NCBI RefSeq assembly: GCF_019399895.1
Contig: NC_091866.1
Span: 10,285,308-10,349,307 of the forward strand
Reading direction: 5' to 3'
DNA from: Cardiocondyla obscurior
Lineage: Eukaryota; Arthropoda; Insecta; Hymenoptera; Formicidae
DNA: 64,000 nt
Under the pieces are notes generated by a model. It saw only the letters and a program-made list of their open reading frames with translations, made no database searches and had not been told where the DNA came from. The position numbers were made by a program, and so were the translations under genes. Below, in pieces: positions 1 through 13,300 of this stretch (positions are counted from its first letter, which is position 1; each line of letters opens with the position of its first letter).

Positions 1-51
1 CGCTGTATATGTATATTAATTATATTAATAATCGGGTGCCCGTGTTCTTAC

Positions 52-173
52 CTATCAGCAACGCGAGGATTTTGCATTCGTACTTGTGATACGTTGCCAT
101 CGCGGCGTCCCGGCACTTCTTCCCACAAAAGGCTACGCAGCTGCAGCTTGGACACCCAACCGGCGCTCTTAAT
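52..173 (-). CDS. SMYD4: SMYD4-like coding exon 5: rest of the MYND zinc finger
   Basis: 122 nt encoding residues 282-322 plus one base. The acceptor is TTTATAG|ATTAAG and the donor CTGATAG|GTAAGA (GT at 51-50). Joined to exon 4 it completes the MYND ligand set in the order C-x2-C-x9-C-x2-C-x5-C-x3-C-x8-H-x3-C: C276, C279, C289, C292, C298, C302, H311, C315, with F297-C298-G-K-K-C302 and Y310-H311-K-Y-E-C315 as the most typical segments. MYND fingers of this family bind two zinc ions and mediate protein contacts. The exon ends in K-I-L-A-L-L-I-G, the helix that leads back into the SET core; that core lies beyond the left edge. Confidence 0.93.
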
Positions 174-3100
174 CTATAAATTTTCGGAATATTCCTAAAT
201 TGCTTGACAAGATCATACGGGATATTGATCGAGAGAAAATGAATTATGCGATTTAACGAATGAATGTCTACGCTATTCACTTTGAACGCACCGAAGCCAG
301 GTTATTCACTCACGCTTGCGTTTGATTTGAATCTGGCTTTGGACGTCGCCTTTAATCGCGTATGTGTCGTTCTGAAAAAAAAATTTTTCGCGGCTTTCGA
401 TTAGCGTACGCAGCTTTTATCTTCGCGTAATAACGAGTTTTTCCTCCCGTTCGCGCACGCTGCTCGTCGCGCGCCTTGTTCGGGTGTCGCCCGGGTTAAT
501 GAAATCCATTTTCTCTCTTTCGCCATCGCGGGGTTTATCCGTAAAAAGCTGCGAATAACGGGGTGGATGGGGCTTCCCGCACACGCAGACAAAGCAGAAG
601 CTACACACGGTGGATTACGCGTTGCCTAAGGCTCGTGTCCATTAAATCCGGGAGGAAAAGAGAGAAGGGCTCGGGCTTGGGGCTCGGGGAGGGAAAATGG
701 CGTGAGAGAAACCGACGGCAATTTTCTCCTCACCTCGCATAACAATGCTGACAATGGGTGCCGTAGAACTCGGGCAGGAGACAGCCCGCCAGCGGCGGCT
801 CAACTAACAGAATATCACCCGGATGTATTTCCGCGGTTGCAACGGCGTGTTTACCCGCCGTCGTGGTCTCGCGGATTTCCAGAGCGCCGGACGACCAACG
901 GAGCTCAGAATTAACGGCGCCGTTTAACGACGTGACCCCTTCGTCGCCGCCTGCGAAGACGCAGCACAATATTTCATTACAGTTGAGTTCCTTTTCGCTC
1001 CGATCGAGTTACAAGGAACGGCAGGTATTGCCGAGACATGCGAATTTCTCGACGATTAGTTTTAATTCTATTACGAACGCGGATGAATTTAATTTTTTAA
1101 CAAACGCAAGAGGCCTGAGAAGAGTTAATTACTCTTCGCGATACGTCGCGGACGCGTGCATGTAAAATTTAATCCGCTGTGTATTTAGCTTTGTCGAATA
1201 TACGCGCAGCGGCGCAGAGCGACATGTCGAAACTGCCGATGGGGGATGCGCGGCTTCTCGCTCCATCTCGTCTTTTATTTTCCGCGAATTTTTCGATACG
1301 AGAGCAAAACGAGAAAATAACTCTCCTCCAGTTCGCTCTTTCGCCTCCGAGCGTTTTGAATATCGTTCGACAGCGGCTCGTGTGCGCGCGTGCAATGAGA
1401 GAGAAAAAGTGAGAGATTTCTCTTCGCAGTCATCGTGCGTGTACGCGCGCTTATCTCGAGGATACTCGACGAGATAGACGTCGAAACGTAGCGCTCTTTG
1501 TCCCCGCGCTTTCGCGTCGATTTCCACCGGCGGGGGTGGGTTGGGTGTTAGCGGCGCGAAAAGTTCCGGCCACGCTCCGCCGTTCATGAATGAACCTCCC
1601 GGGAGAGAGAGCGAGAAAGGAGATCGTGTACTACGGCCTACTACGGGTTGTAGTACGCGCGCGGTTCGTCGTGTCAACGAAATGCGACGTTACAAGAAAG
1701 GATAAAAGAATTCGAAAATTTCAAGAAGCAAAAGTGAGGAGATTATCGCAGCTTCACCTCCGGCGATCTTATTCTCGGCCATTCGGCGCTTAAAAAAAAC
1801 GACGATAATAATTCCACACAGAAAAATTTCGAGTAAATTGCTGGCCGGCGCGCAAAGTTAAGAAATACAGAATTACAAAATCAGCTGCAGAATTCTGCTG
1901 CTGCGCATCAGTTCATGAGTCGCATATATTTTTTTTTTACGACGCGTAACGTGCGTGTCTTCTATAATAGAACTTAATAAAGCTACGCCGTCTTCGTTTT
2001 ACCGTTAATCTAATTTACACGCGCAAATTCCGCCGTGAATTAAGATTCCCGCAAGGGATCGCCGGGTTAACGAGAATGTGTAAACAAGCTGCAATCCCGC
2101 GCGAAACGCCATTTCCGGTTATCTAGGCTACGACGCTCGCGTGTGGCATGGTGCCCACTGTGGGGTGTTCTAATGAATGGAAGAAATTGCTACGGTCCGA
2201 AGGGGGATGTAGACACACGACGAATCGATTAATGGTCCGTCTGGAAACAACGATATCGTGCGAAATTCTACCTTTGCTTGATAAACGCGCTTTAATTTTG
2301 TGGTTTGTCGAATAGCATAAATAGAATAAAAAATAAAAAACAAATTAATTAAATTCACCAATGAAAAATAATCAAGCATAACTTTAATTTTGTAAAAATT
2401 ACCGTAATAATAAATTCTCGATAGTGTATTAATCAATTTCGAGAAGACGATATGGTCTCTTATCACATCCATTTCGATATTATAAAAGTTGATACTTTTA
2501 CGCTTTCCCTTATATTTCATTCGTCATTTGCGAACATTTCGTCTTGTCGCGGGCATCGTGAAACGTCACGAAATAATCACCAACGAGCGCGTGTCACATC
2601 CGCTCGAATTTCATCCCCGCGTAACTTCGAATTTTTTTTTTTTTTTTCGTGTTTGTATAGTTAACGAAATGTCGCGCCTGTCGCCGGGTAAAAAAAAAGC
2701 GTATACGAAGAGAATAATGCCCGCAGTCGGGTATGAAGCGCGCGTTAAAATTGCAGGATCCATTTACTAATTTACGATCCCGCAGACCGATTACCGTGAA
2801 GAACGTACAGCGCACGATGAATGGAGAAAATATTCATTCGCGCGCGCACGCAAAATTGCCACGAGGATAACAAATTCATATTGACTTATATTTACGAAGA
2901 GTTCCCAGTTTGAAATTTTTAAATAACTTGACGCGAGATTCTTTACGCGATCATTATCTCTTTATTGTTTTCAAACGAAATGTTAACAACACCGTTTCCT
3001 CATTTGTTTAATTTGTGGATTAATCACTTAAAAATATATCCTGCGTGTCCTCAACATTTTATAAAATAATTTCCGGCTTGTGTAATGTCGTTCTCTTTTT

Positions 3101-6100
3101 TTTTTAAGTTCCTACAAAAAATTTCGAAATTAAAATTAAAGTTTTCGATCCCTTTTCTGTTCGTTAATTCTAAAACTTTCCCATTCCGAATCAGCTTTAT
3201 TTTGAACGATAAAAAGTTCACGTTATGAGCTAAAGATTAATCGGGAGCAACTTAGTTGAGATAACAAAGGTGTGAGTCGCGAGATGATTGAGTAAATAAC
3301 AACCATTATTAGTTTTTTTTTCCGGACGGAAGAGTATTTAATTAGTTACGAAAAATATTATAACTAACGAGAATAAACTTAAAAAGATTTTTTTTAATAC
3401 AAACGTTTTATTTAAACGATTAATTCGCTATGAATTATGAACTTGATCGCAGAGTGTTGAAAGTAATTTGTGAACCGAGTTAATTAGATATTATATATGT
3501 AGTTTCAAAATACGTTTGCTTATTCGATTAAAAAAAATTTTACGAGTTCTTTCGCGACAACAATGCGGATACTTTGAACGATCTTCTAATTTGATCGGGC
3601 AATAGTCAGACTCGTGAGTGGTTACAGATCGAGGGCGGGAAGAGCTGAAGTAAATGAAGTTTAGCTACGAACGGTCGCACCTGCACTGGCAACCCTCGAA
3701 TCGCGCGTTTCCGGCTTAAGCCACGAGCCCTCGAGGGGCGTTTTGCGGTGCTAGAATTCGACGTTCGAAAACAAAGAAGCGCTTGTCTCTGTTTGAACGC
3801 GTGAAACGGTCCGGGCTGGTTCAGCCGAAGGGATGCTCTTAACGATCAATTAATCGGGCGTAGCCTCGGTTCGTATTCAGGTTTTAGACAAGCGGGAAAT
3901 AATACCTTTATTTTATCGGAACGAATTACTTGAGGTCGTCAAATATCTCCTATATATTTATCAGACCGGCGGTTTCCTTAAATTCTATTACGAGGGCCAC
4001 CACTTAAAAAGTTCCCAGCTTCATGGACTAAATTACTGTAGAAAAAAAATTCGAAATAAAAACAAACGCATATAAAAATTCATAAGTTCAGGCTTAAGTT
4101 TTTGTTAACTTCTCGGATATTTTTAATTTTAAATACACGGAGGGGATCTAATCCTTCGATCATCCCCGAGATTTTGTCGAACGAAAAGGACCGAAATTTA
4201 AGTGCTCCGTCATTAAAATTAAGGACGCCGGGAGTATTCCTATGTGCCGTGTACGTGCAGCGAATAAGAAAGACGGACGTAACTGCTAGAGAATTTATTA
4301 ATTAATATAAAGCTAATTACTGAAGTTGATGCACGCAAAGTTACCGTTCCGAGACGGAACTTTTCCCCGGTCGAGAAAAGACTTTCAATTTATTCTCGCC
4401 GCTTAGCGCTAACGGCTCGACGAATCGGGAAGATTTTCTAAAAAGTTTAGAGAAATAAATGAATTCAATCTGATGAGTATTAAAAGAGAGCCGTGAAAGA
4501 GCGAGGGAAAAAAAAAGGGGGAGACCTAATGTATCGCCGCGACTGGACGGCCGACAGATGCCTTACGCCACAACGCGTCTTTTAATTTAATTCTTGGTCC
4601 GCGAAGGAAACAAAGTTTTGCTCCTTGGTTGAGAAATTCCAGGCATCTCATCTTCGCGAGCCGTTCTTTATTCGTTCACCTGGTGTACGTAAGAGAAAAA
4701 GAAAGAGTGAAAGAGGGCCACCGCCACCTCGAAACGCGTAGTTAATTGGAAATATCGCGCGTCGCTATTATTGCAAAAATAAAATTGGAAAACAGTCATT
4801 TTATTTTTTTACTTTTTGCCTATCAACGCTTTCAAAGCGCTCGTCAGTGACGCATAAACGGCATTTATATACGAATAAAATATGCAGTCGAGAGCGCGCG
4901 CAATCAATCCTGCGAACCGGTCCATCATCTCCGTTCTCCGCGATGATCGGCGTTACTCGCCATTAATCACAGTTATCGGCAGAGATCAAAATTTCATATT
5001 TTTTAATTCCGATCGATTGATCGCTAATTGCCGACCCAGCGATACGGCCACTCGCGTAAATAAATCGGGCCGGGCCGTTTCCGATGCTGAATACAGTACC
5101 ATCGCTAAATATTCGCGTAGTTATTTTATTACCCTCCGATAAAGCGGTCGAATAAAAATCTAATTAAACTCGGTGCGCACGGAGCGCTTTTATCCGGAGT
5201 TCGATAATCGTATCTCTCGCATCATAAAACGTTCGCGAAATAACGGCGAATATGCTCCGTGCCTTTGGATACGTTACACAGCGAAATCGTAAATCGGCAT
5301 ACAAACGATCCGAGGGTGAATCTAGATCAACGTTGTCAGACACGGATATGTCTTCTCATACAACAGTTAAAATTAGGTGGACGAATAAGGATTTTCAATA
5401 ATACTAAAATTGTAACGTGCAGTGAAATACGATTAACCTACATTGAAACATCGATCTCTCTTTCTCTGCTCTTTTTTTTTTTCTTTTTTTTTTTCTTTTT
5501 TTTTTTTTCATAGATAACATTTACGTAACAAACGTATAGTCGCTGTTATTTATACATCTGTTTTGTATTATAATTGTCGCTCCATCCAGCAACAGTAATA
5601 TAAGTTTAATTTCAACGCCATTCGAATAAACTATAAATAATTAATAATATTAGAAATTTATATAATTATAACATATAATTATAAATTTATTATAGCAGCA
5701 TGTTTATTTGCCATACGACAACTTTACTGTTAGAAAACTTTTTGCATCAAACAAATGCGTAATTTATTATTTTAATTACAGACAACATTACGTTTAATTA
5801 TATTAATTCGTGAATAACGCAAGAAAATTATGAAACAAAATATTCAACTGATTTTATTATAACAAACAAATATTCCAGAGCGGCGCACTCAGACATTACA
5901 GGCAACATGGATTGTTTGTCCCAAATTGTTTTCTCGTCAAAATTATTCATGAAATTTCGCAATGTTATCTCGTATAATATAGGCGCGGACCGATAGGGAC
6001 GTCGACCGTGCGGATTCTAACGACAGTATTCTCAAACGGGCGGCGACCCTCGGACAAGTAAAGCGGACAGATCGAGAGACGGTCCTCGATCAACAATGAT

Positions 6101-7317
6101 TCGATCCGGTCGCAAGCACGAAACATCGATGAAATAATATCATTTTCGTGTATACACCTCCGTTCGCAAACGCTCACGAATGCATGGAATTGCTGGACGG
6201 CCTGTCGTCTGCTTTTTTTCCTCACTCTCTCATTTTTCCATGTGGACAGCATGCCCCGTTTACGCGGAAAGTCCGATATTTTTCGACACGGTATTTGGCG
6301 CTCAAATGATGCGCACGCCAAGTTATCGACGTCGATTCGTCTCTTTGTACCTAACCGGCCGTCAGCTACACCGACTGCGGGGATCGTAGCCTTCGGTGTA
6401 ATTGGAAAGTGTCCCTTTTTTTTTTTCTTTCCTTCGATTTATCTCCCTACTTCCCCTCCGCCCTCTCTCGCTTCACCTAGCTCAAAGTTTTTGGCCCACC
6501 TAGGTACCTATATACGTCGTCCTTTCCCTTTCGCGTTGCACGAGCTGTCGAGGTGTCGCTAAATACCATCAGCGCGTTTTCTACGTGGAACGAATCCGAA
6601 AAAGCCGAGAAGAGTTTCGCACTGATTTATCGTGCCCGCTCCCCGTGATTGCACATTCACGTTAAAAGCACCGTTCAAACGAACCAGAGTCGAAGGGAAC
6701 CGTTTCAATATAACCGGTGCACTAACGTACGATAAATTCGCTACAAGAACTATCCGCGGCAAGCATCTAAAAATTTTGATTAAAATTGTTATGATTGTTT
6801 CTCGCAAATCTTCCTGTACTCGATCACGATCGATGGGATTCTAAAGGGAGGGAAGGAGAAAAAAAAATAGAAAAAAAAGGTATTTTGTTACTTATATCGA
6901 TATTCTGGAAACGCAATCAACGAAATTTTGGTACGAATAAATTTACTTTTTACAATGCAAGAGAGAGCAATTATATTCCACGAGTGATCTTCGATGAAGG
7001 ATTAAATCGCGTGATGTAGAAAGTTTGTAAGATGCGCGGATGTGAGAGAAGGATCAATAGAAAAAGCCCAATAGAGTTATTCACGTCCAGACGAATTACA
7101 TTATGAGTTAAATGAGTGAGCAGAGTGTCTAGAGTCGATCGGTCGGCGATCTTTCGTGTACTAAAAATCATGTTACCGCATACGATACGTTTTAGAATAC
7201 GACGATACGGCCGAGGCGTGCATTCTAACACACGAGGGCGCCGTGACGTTTCTTTTATCAAGAGATGTAGATTTGCGCGGTCCATCGTCCATCGTCGGCG
7301 TCGTTTAAGCGGTGCAC

Positions 7318-7372
<55 letters not shown>

Positions 7373-10300
7373 CCTGTCTTCCAAAGGAATATTGAATTAA
7401 GCGTTTCCCGGGAAAATCGACTGTGTGGGTTACCATGGAAACCATAGCCGGCCCCATGTTTCGCTTCTCAACACGCGCGCGCGGCCGCATTCTCGCATGG
7501 ATTCGACGTTGCTCGGATCGAAACCGGATCGCCGACGTTTCATCAAACATTCCGATATACGAATTCGTGGATTTTTTGAACCGGTGTCCGCGCGCTTTGC
7601 CGAGCGCGACCCTCGCGAAAACGCGGATCGAAATCTAGTATAGGCATCGAACTCGAAGCCGATCGGCACTTTGACACACGCACAAAAAAAAAAAAGAACA
7701 ACTTTGATTTACTCTCGTGATTATCTCTCATTTTACCGCTTCACAGCGCGCCTTGGAAAAGCGGTAATAAAAAAAAAGGGAGCGAAGCTTTAAAATATTA
7801 TATTCATCTCGCTTATACATTTCGTTTCAGGCGCAAGATTTCTGTTTCTTTCTTTTTTTTTTTTATTACACCTAATGTATCAGACACTAATACCTACAGC
7901 AACAAGAAACGCAGGATCGATAGGCGGCAGAATGACTTGCTAGATTAAGCTCGTTACTCGGTATCGCGAATTATATTCTTGTTGGGCGCTTGCAAACTAT
8001 CAAGGATCAATATCGCTGGTGCGCATAGTTCAATCCTAATGCAACTTGCCAGAAGTTTCCGGGAGAATCAAACATAAAGCCCGTACATCGATATCACGGA
8101 GAGAGAAACAGAGACTGGATGAGAAAGGATGGGGAGGGAGGGAGACAAAAAGGGAGAGAGAAACAAGGGAGGTGAGCGAGAGAGGGCGGACGCGCGGCGT
8201 TAATCCGACCATAGAAACTCAAATCTGCCACTCGGTATGGAATAAAGCGCGCGCTTTTGTTTCCCGCTTCTCGGCATCATTCGTATAAATGTCGCGTCGT
8301 TTTGAAACTCGACGTCAACAATCGGTTACCTGTCTACCGCCCATCATACGGGCGAGGAACGATATTTCGCCGTAACGAAAGGATCTATTACAGTTTTCGC
8401 ATGTTTGAAGCATTCTAAACCGTTCGAGGCGTTGAATTTTTCGCGCCTCTTCGCGATACCGCGGTCTTCGCGTACAAGAGTAAAGTTGTGAATCGGCGGT
8501 CGGGAAAAACCCACTGGATTCACTTCCGCCGATCGTTCCTTGCTCACCGGAAACCGGAAAGCCACGAGAGGAAGAAGTTTCTCTTTCCGAAGGGAAGGAA
8601 CAGGGTAGGTTTACCGAGCTCGCGAGTACCCGAGAGACTCGAAAGTGCGAGGAAAGGAGGGAAAAAGAGGAAGCGAAAAGAACGGAAGAGAGTCGATTTT
8701 CACGAAATTCGCAGAGCGATCGCGAGTCCGGGCACGCGTGGATTCGCGCGGTGCGGCGCATTGCCAATAAAGTTTCGTGGGTTAACGCGGCGCAGGTACG
8801 CTCGATCTACTAAGGCCGATAACTCGATTCCCCATCGATCTCGGAGGAGGAGAGGTCGAGAAAAGGAGAAGAGCGAAAGCGGCGGCAAGGGGAAGAGAAC
8901 GAGTATAGGGAGACACGGTGTCGTTTTCCGCAGAGGGAACCTGGGCTTCGTCGAGACATGCTTCCGCGAGATTCAATTTGCCATTCTCCCTGGGATCCTT
9001 CGGCGTTCTCTCGGCACGCCTTCTCCTTCGCGACGCGGCTTCTTCAGGAAAGAACGACGCGAACGTGGCTACATGGATCGGTTAGAGCGCGAGCTCGATA
9101 AATAGCGCGGCAGTAGCATTATCGAGAGGAACAGACCCGTCGCCCCCCCCCTGCGAAATGGAGCCGATCGAGTTCGCCACGGAGTTTTTGCGCGAATAGA
9201 ATTACAAGGCGCGCGACGAACGTGACCGTCGACACGGGAATATCGAAGAAGCGGCCGCGAGCGTTCCGTCGAAGCGGAAGCGAATCGCCCTGGTCAAAGT
9301 GAACGTTCGAGCCGACCGTTCCGCGTCGTTAATTATCGCTTGTTCGAAGCAATACGCGCGAAATTATTCCTCCGACGCATAAGGAGGCTATTGCTAATAA
9401 GTGGCTTTGATAAATTATCGCCGATCTCCGCGTGTTTTCAATCTTGGCGCGCATCCAAGACAAACGAGTGTTTGCAAAGAACGAAGAACGTGACGTTGTT
9501 CTCGCCCGGGCTCTTAGGCGCGTTCGATCAGGAGAGAGGAGAACCTGTCGTTTATAAATGCTCGCAGGGAACGCGAAGCGTCGTTAAGTCCATCCGGAGG
9601 GCGGCAAGCCGCGATGGATGGTGAGAATGCAAGTTTACGTGACACCGCCACGGGGTTCCGGCATGGAGATCTTAAGCCGGGCGCTTTGCGAATCATATAT
9701 TTTGCGAGGAGACGGCGGGGAAAAGGGGGTGGCAACGGTTGGCTTTTGTGCGAGGCAGAATCGCGCTTGCCGCCGCCGGCGTTGAATAGGATTTTCGTCG
9801 ACAATGCCGCGACGACTACGAGACGGGGAGGGGGGAGGGTGAAACTCGATATCGCTCGCGAAGTCACCGCGACAGAATTTTCGCGAAGAATACGTAGTGC
9901 CTGGATCGCTCAAGCTGGGTTTTCCTTCTCTTTTTCTGTTTTGCGCCGCCACAAGCACGTGTGTTTACGACGCGCGATCGAATTGAACGCGAGACCAAGT
10001 GTGCGCTGGGTTCGCCCTGGGCGCGCAGGTGTTTTCCGCAAACGCGCGCAATTAGCTGCGAGCGAAAGCCGCACGGTTCAACGATGGAATATTCGAGCGT
10101 TCAACTTCCGCGGAGTATTCGTTCGATTTATCTCGCTGCTCGTTTCTTCCGCGTACATACGCGCGCGCTGACGTTCTTTCCGTGCGATTTACTTCCCGTC
10201 ATTCGCCTCTTCTAATCCCCGTTTTCGCGCGGATCCACGGGCAATAGTAGCGTCGGAATCCAAGCCGATGGTTTAATTCTTATTGACGCTCGGAGAGACG

Positions 10301-13300
10301 TCGCGCTTCCTCCTTATTTCACTCGGCGAGACCGAAAATGACGTATTCGAATATACTGTCTCTACTCAGCCGCGGTTCTAAAGCATTCAATAGACGTAAG
10401 ACAATACTGAGAAGCGCATAATCTGGGAATGGCTCCTGCATTTTGACGCCGACTACACGTAGGAGAGGAGGAAGACGACGAGATCGCGCGACATTATTAC
10501 ACCCGCCTTTATTGCGGACCACCCTTCTACTCTCCCCCTTTCTCTCTCTCTCTCTCTTTCTCTTTCGGCTTCCCTCTTGCATGGCGCGCGCCCCAGTAAC
10601 GATATTGACGCCAATCTTGCTTCGCTAACCTCCTTGTTATCCCCACAGATTACACTTAGAACTGCCTCCGTGATAACGTTACGCGCCCACGTATTGCGCT
10701 ACTCGCTGAACGCGATATACAATTCCCCGAGTTGCCAGTAATGCGTCAGCATACGGCGCCGTAATATCTTATCATTCGGAGATAATCAGCGGCTTATTAC
10801 CGAGCCGGAGCAATCCGCATTCTGCGAACCGTATTCCGGAGATCCGAGTTTCTCGCCCCGTTTCACGTTGATCGCGAGGGGAGAAGGGTAGGAGACGTCG
10901 TCCGCGTCCCGCGCGGTATCCCTCGCGGCGTATAACTTCGCTTGTAATAAATCTAAATCGCGCTTACTCTACTGAATTAAGTGAAAAAGATACTTAGCGT
11001 GGCGCCTGAGAAGACAACGTACATCTCTCCTTGCTCGAACTCAACCGAGACATCTCGCTGACGCGACGGTCGACAGGCACCAGTGACTCCTCGTTGCTTT
11101 TCAAAAATACCTCGCACTCCTTCATTTTTCGCTGCAGCTCCCGCCTGTTGTAACAGTTAAAAAACGGAGCAGATAAATACATACATGTATGTAGAAGATC
11201 ACTTCAAAGCGGTTATTTCACAGTACGCCTCCCGTTGTTTTATTTCGACTCGCTTGTTAGCCGAGCTTATGCGAGCTCTCCACCCGATTCTATTGTAATT
11301 AGCGAAACATTTGCAAGTCATTTACAGGGGTGGGAAGGACGGCGGAGGGTCGCGCGAAAGCGTTATGAATATTCCATGTGTGTGGAACGGCCGCGCGCGT
11401 CGCGGGTTGCGCGATATGTACTTCCGGAATAAACACTCGCGAGGCCCTCGACGAGAGCTTCGAATTACTATCTTCTCGAGTTTCACGAAGTAGGCGCAAA
11501 TACTACGGAGTTTCGCGACTGTCGAATGTACTACTTCGGTGTGTGTATACGCACACAGGCTCGGTGCACCGAGTAGTAACCCATAGGATAGAATGTTTGA
11601 TGTAACGTACCGCTATTGATACAAAGATCGAGCATATATACGCATATATTAGTAAAGATCGATATAGAAAGACAAAGACAGCCAGAGAGAGAGAGAGGGA
11701 GAGCGACAGAGAGAAATGCGTAGGTATTTATAATTGAAAAACTTCGTGAAGAATTTATCGGATCGGTTTTACCAGAAGAACACCGCTACGTAGCTCGAAG
11801 TATGATTTAAAATACATTTGATACGTACAAAACGACGAGATGTAAACGACACGTAATAGCGAAGTTAAAAAAATTCGTGTTACCCGCAAGGAAGGTGCGA
11901 TGGGAAAATTTTATATTAAATTTTTAATCGAGCGACTAGTTAAGCGTGAGTTTCAAACGGGTGCAAATAATTATTGAAAAAATTCGCATCGGTGGAAAAG
12001 AGACGATAGGTGCAGAAAATTGTTTTGTTGAGCATTAGGCGCGAGTTTCGACGGATGAAAATTATCGTCGGAGGAGAGCCGGGTGTGCGCCCTTGTCGCT
12101 GCGGTTCGCGGGACTGTAACTTGTCGCTACGCAGCACGTAAATTTCTCGCAAGCCGAAGGAAGCAACGGCATAAATCGTGGCGGAAGTGCGGTTTCGCAG
12201 CAGAAACAAAAGGAAAAGAGGATGGGGGAGGAAAAAAAAAAATAGAAGAGGTGCCGGGCACGATGGAGAGAAAGTCGGTTGGAAATTACAGTATTCATTT
12301 CGATAAAAGGGAACGCCACGATCGTATATGCTAGTCTCTGCATCCAAAGGTAATTTGTTATCTCGATACCGAGAGAATTATCTCGCTTTTACGCCGCTGA
12401 CTCTTTTACTGCGGACAACACGTCCGGCTGCAATAAATACTGCCGTGACAACGCGCGACGCAAAATATACGTCAATGATTCACTTAATTAAGATCCGCCA
12501 TTATCGGTAATTAGCAAAATCGTTATTTCGCTGGTAATTTGATTTGGGAAACCCACGAATAATATCAGTGGGGAACCGCCTACAGTGATATAAAGTCAAG
12601 CGGAGTAATCGCAATCGTTACGTAAATCAAACTCCGTAATTCTCGGTAATGAAATTAACAGCTATTGTAACATCATTAAAGAGTAAATATTCACGTAATA
12701 TTTCCTCGCCGTGTGTGAAATTGAAAAAACTGCCAATTTTAGTATTGGAAATCCATTATGGCGCTCCACTTCTTGTCCTCATTAAAAGGTCCTCTTTTTC
12801 TTGAAAAATTGGCTCTTCGAAAAATTTATTTCTCGTTCGTATAAAAAAAAATTTCTGTTTTCAAAGATTTATACTTTAAACGCCAAAATTAACGTAAATG
12901 TTTTAAATGCGTAGGATACAACGATATGTTCAGATGCGTGATATACACGCGTATAAATAAAAATGTATCACCGAGCGAAATTTAACATCCGAGAAACGCG
13001 ATTTAACCGGTCCTGAAGGGGTTATTATTTTGGAGTTTTGTTATGAAACTGTTTTACGAGACGAGTTGATATCGAATCGCACTGACGAACGAGCACTGGT
13101 GGGGTGACCGCCCTCGAGCGGATCTGGGTATCAAATATTATCCATTATTAAACACTACAGAGCCTGGCGCGTGTAGCAGCGTGCGTTCGTCAATTTTTCA
13201 ATATTTTTCTGGCTTCGAGCGCCAGAGTGAACGAGCTCACCCCCGCAACAATATATCGGTATAAATTCGCGCGTTACCTTTGATACACAACGCGACGCGA

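Larger units (their letters stand above)
951..11022 (-). other. SMYD4-like intron 3 (10.1 kb)
   Basis: Lies between the linker exon and the SET exon. AT-rich from about 1.8 to 6 kb and markedly GC/CpG-rich from about 8.4 to 10.6 kb. It contains a (TA)24 tract, a pyrimidine run near 5.47 kb and an AT-rich inverted repeat near 5.65 kb. I see no transposase, reverse transcriptase or host exon; the long open frames in its GC-rich part are arginine-rich and look like chance. Confidence 0.7.

Noticed and set aside
8488..9105. 205-codon plus-strand frame
   Set aside because: Extremely arginine/lysine-rich with no domain pattern; it lies in CpG-rich DNA, where stops are rare.
9614..10171. 185-codon plus-strand frame
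   Set aside because: Arginine-rich, not recognisable as a family, overlapped by other open frames on both strands. Kept only as a composition finding.
10987..10996. Alternative donor CTAA|GTATC for the linker exon
   Set aside because: Its use includes an in-frame TAA; the upstream GTACGT donor keeps the frame into exon 4.
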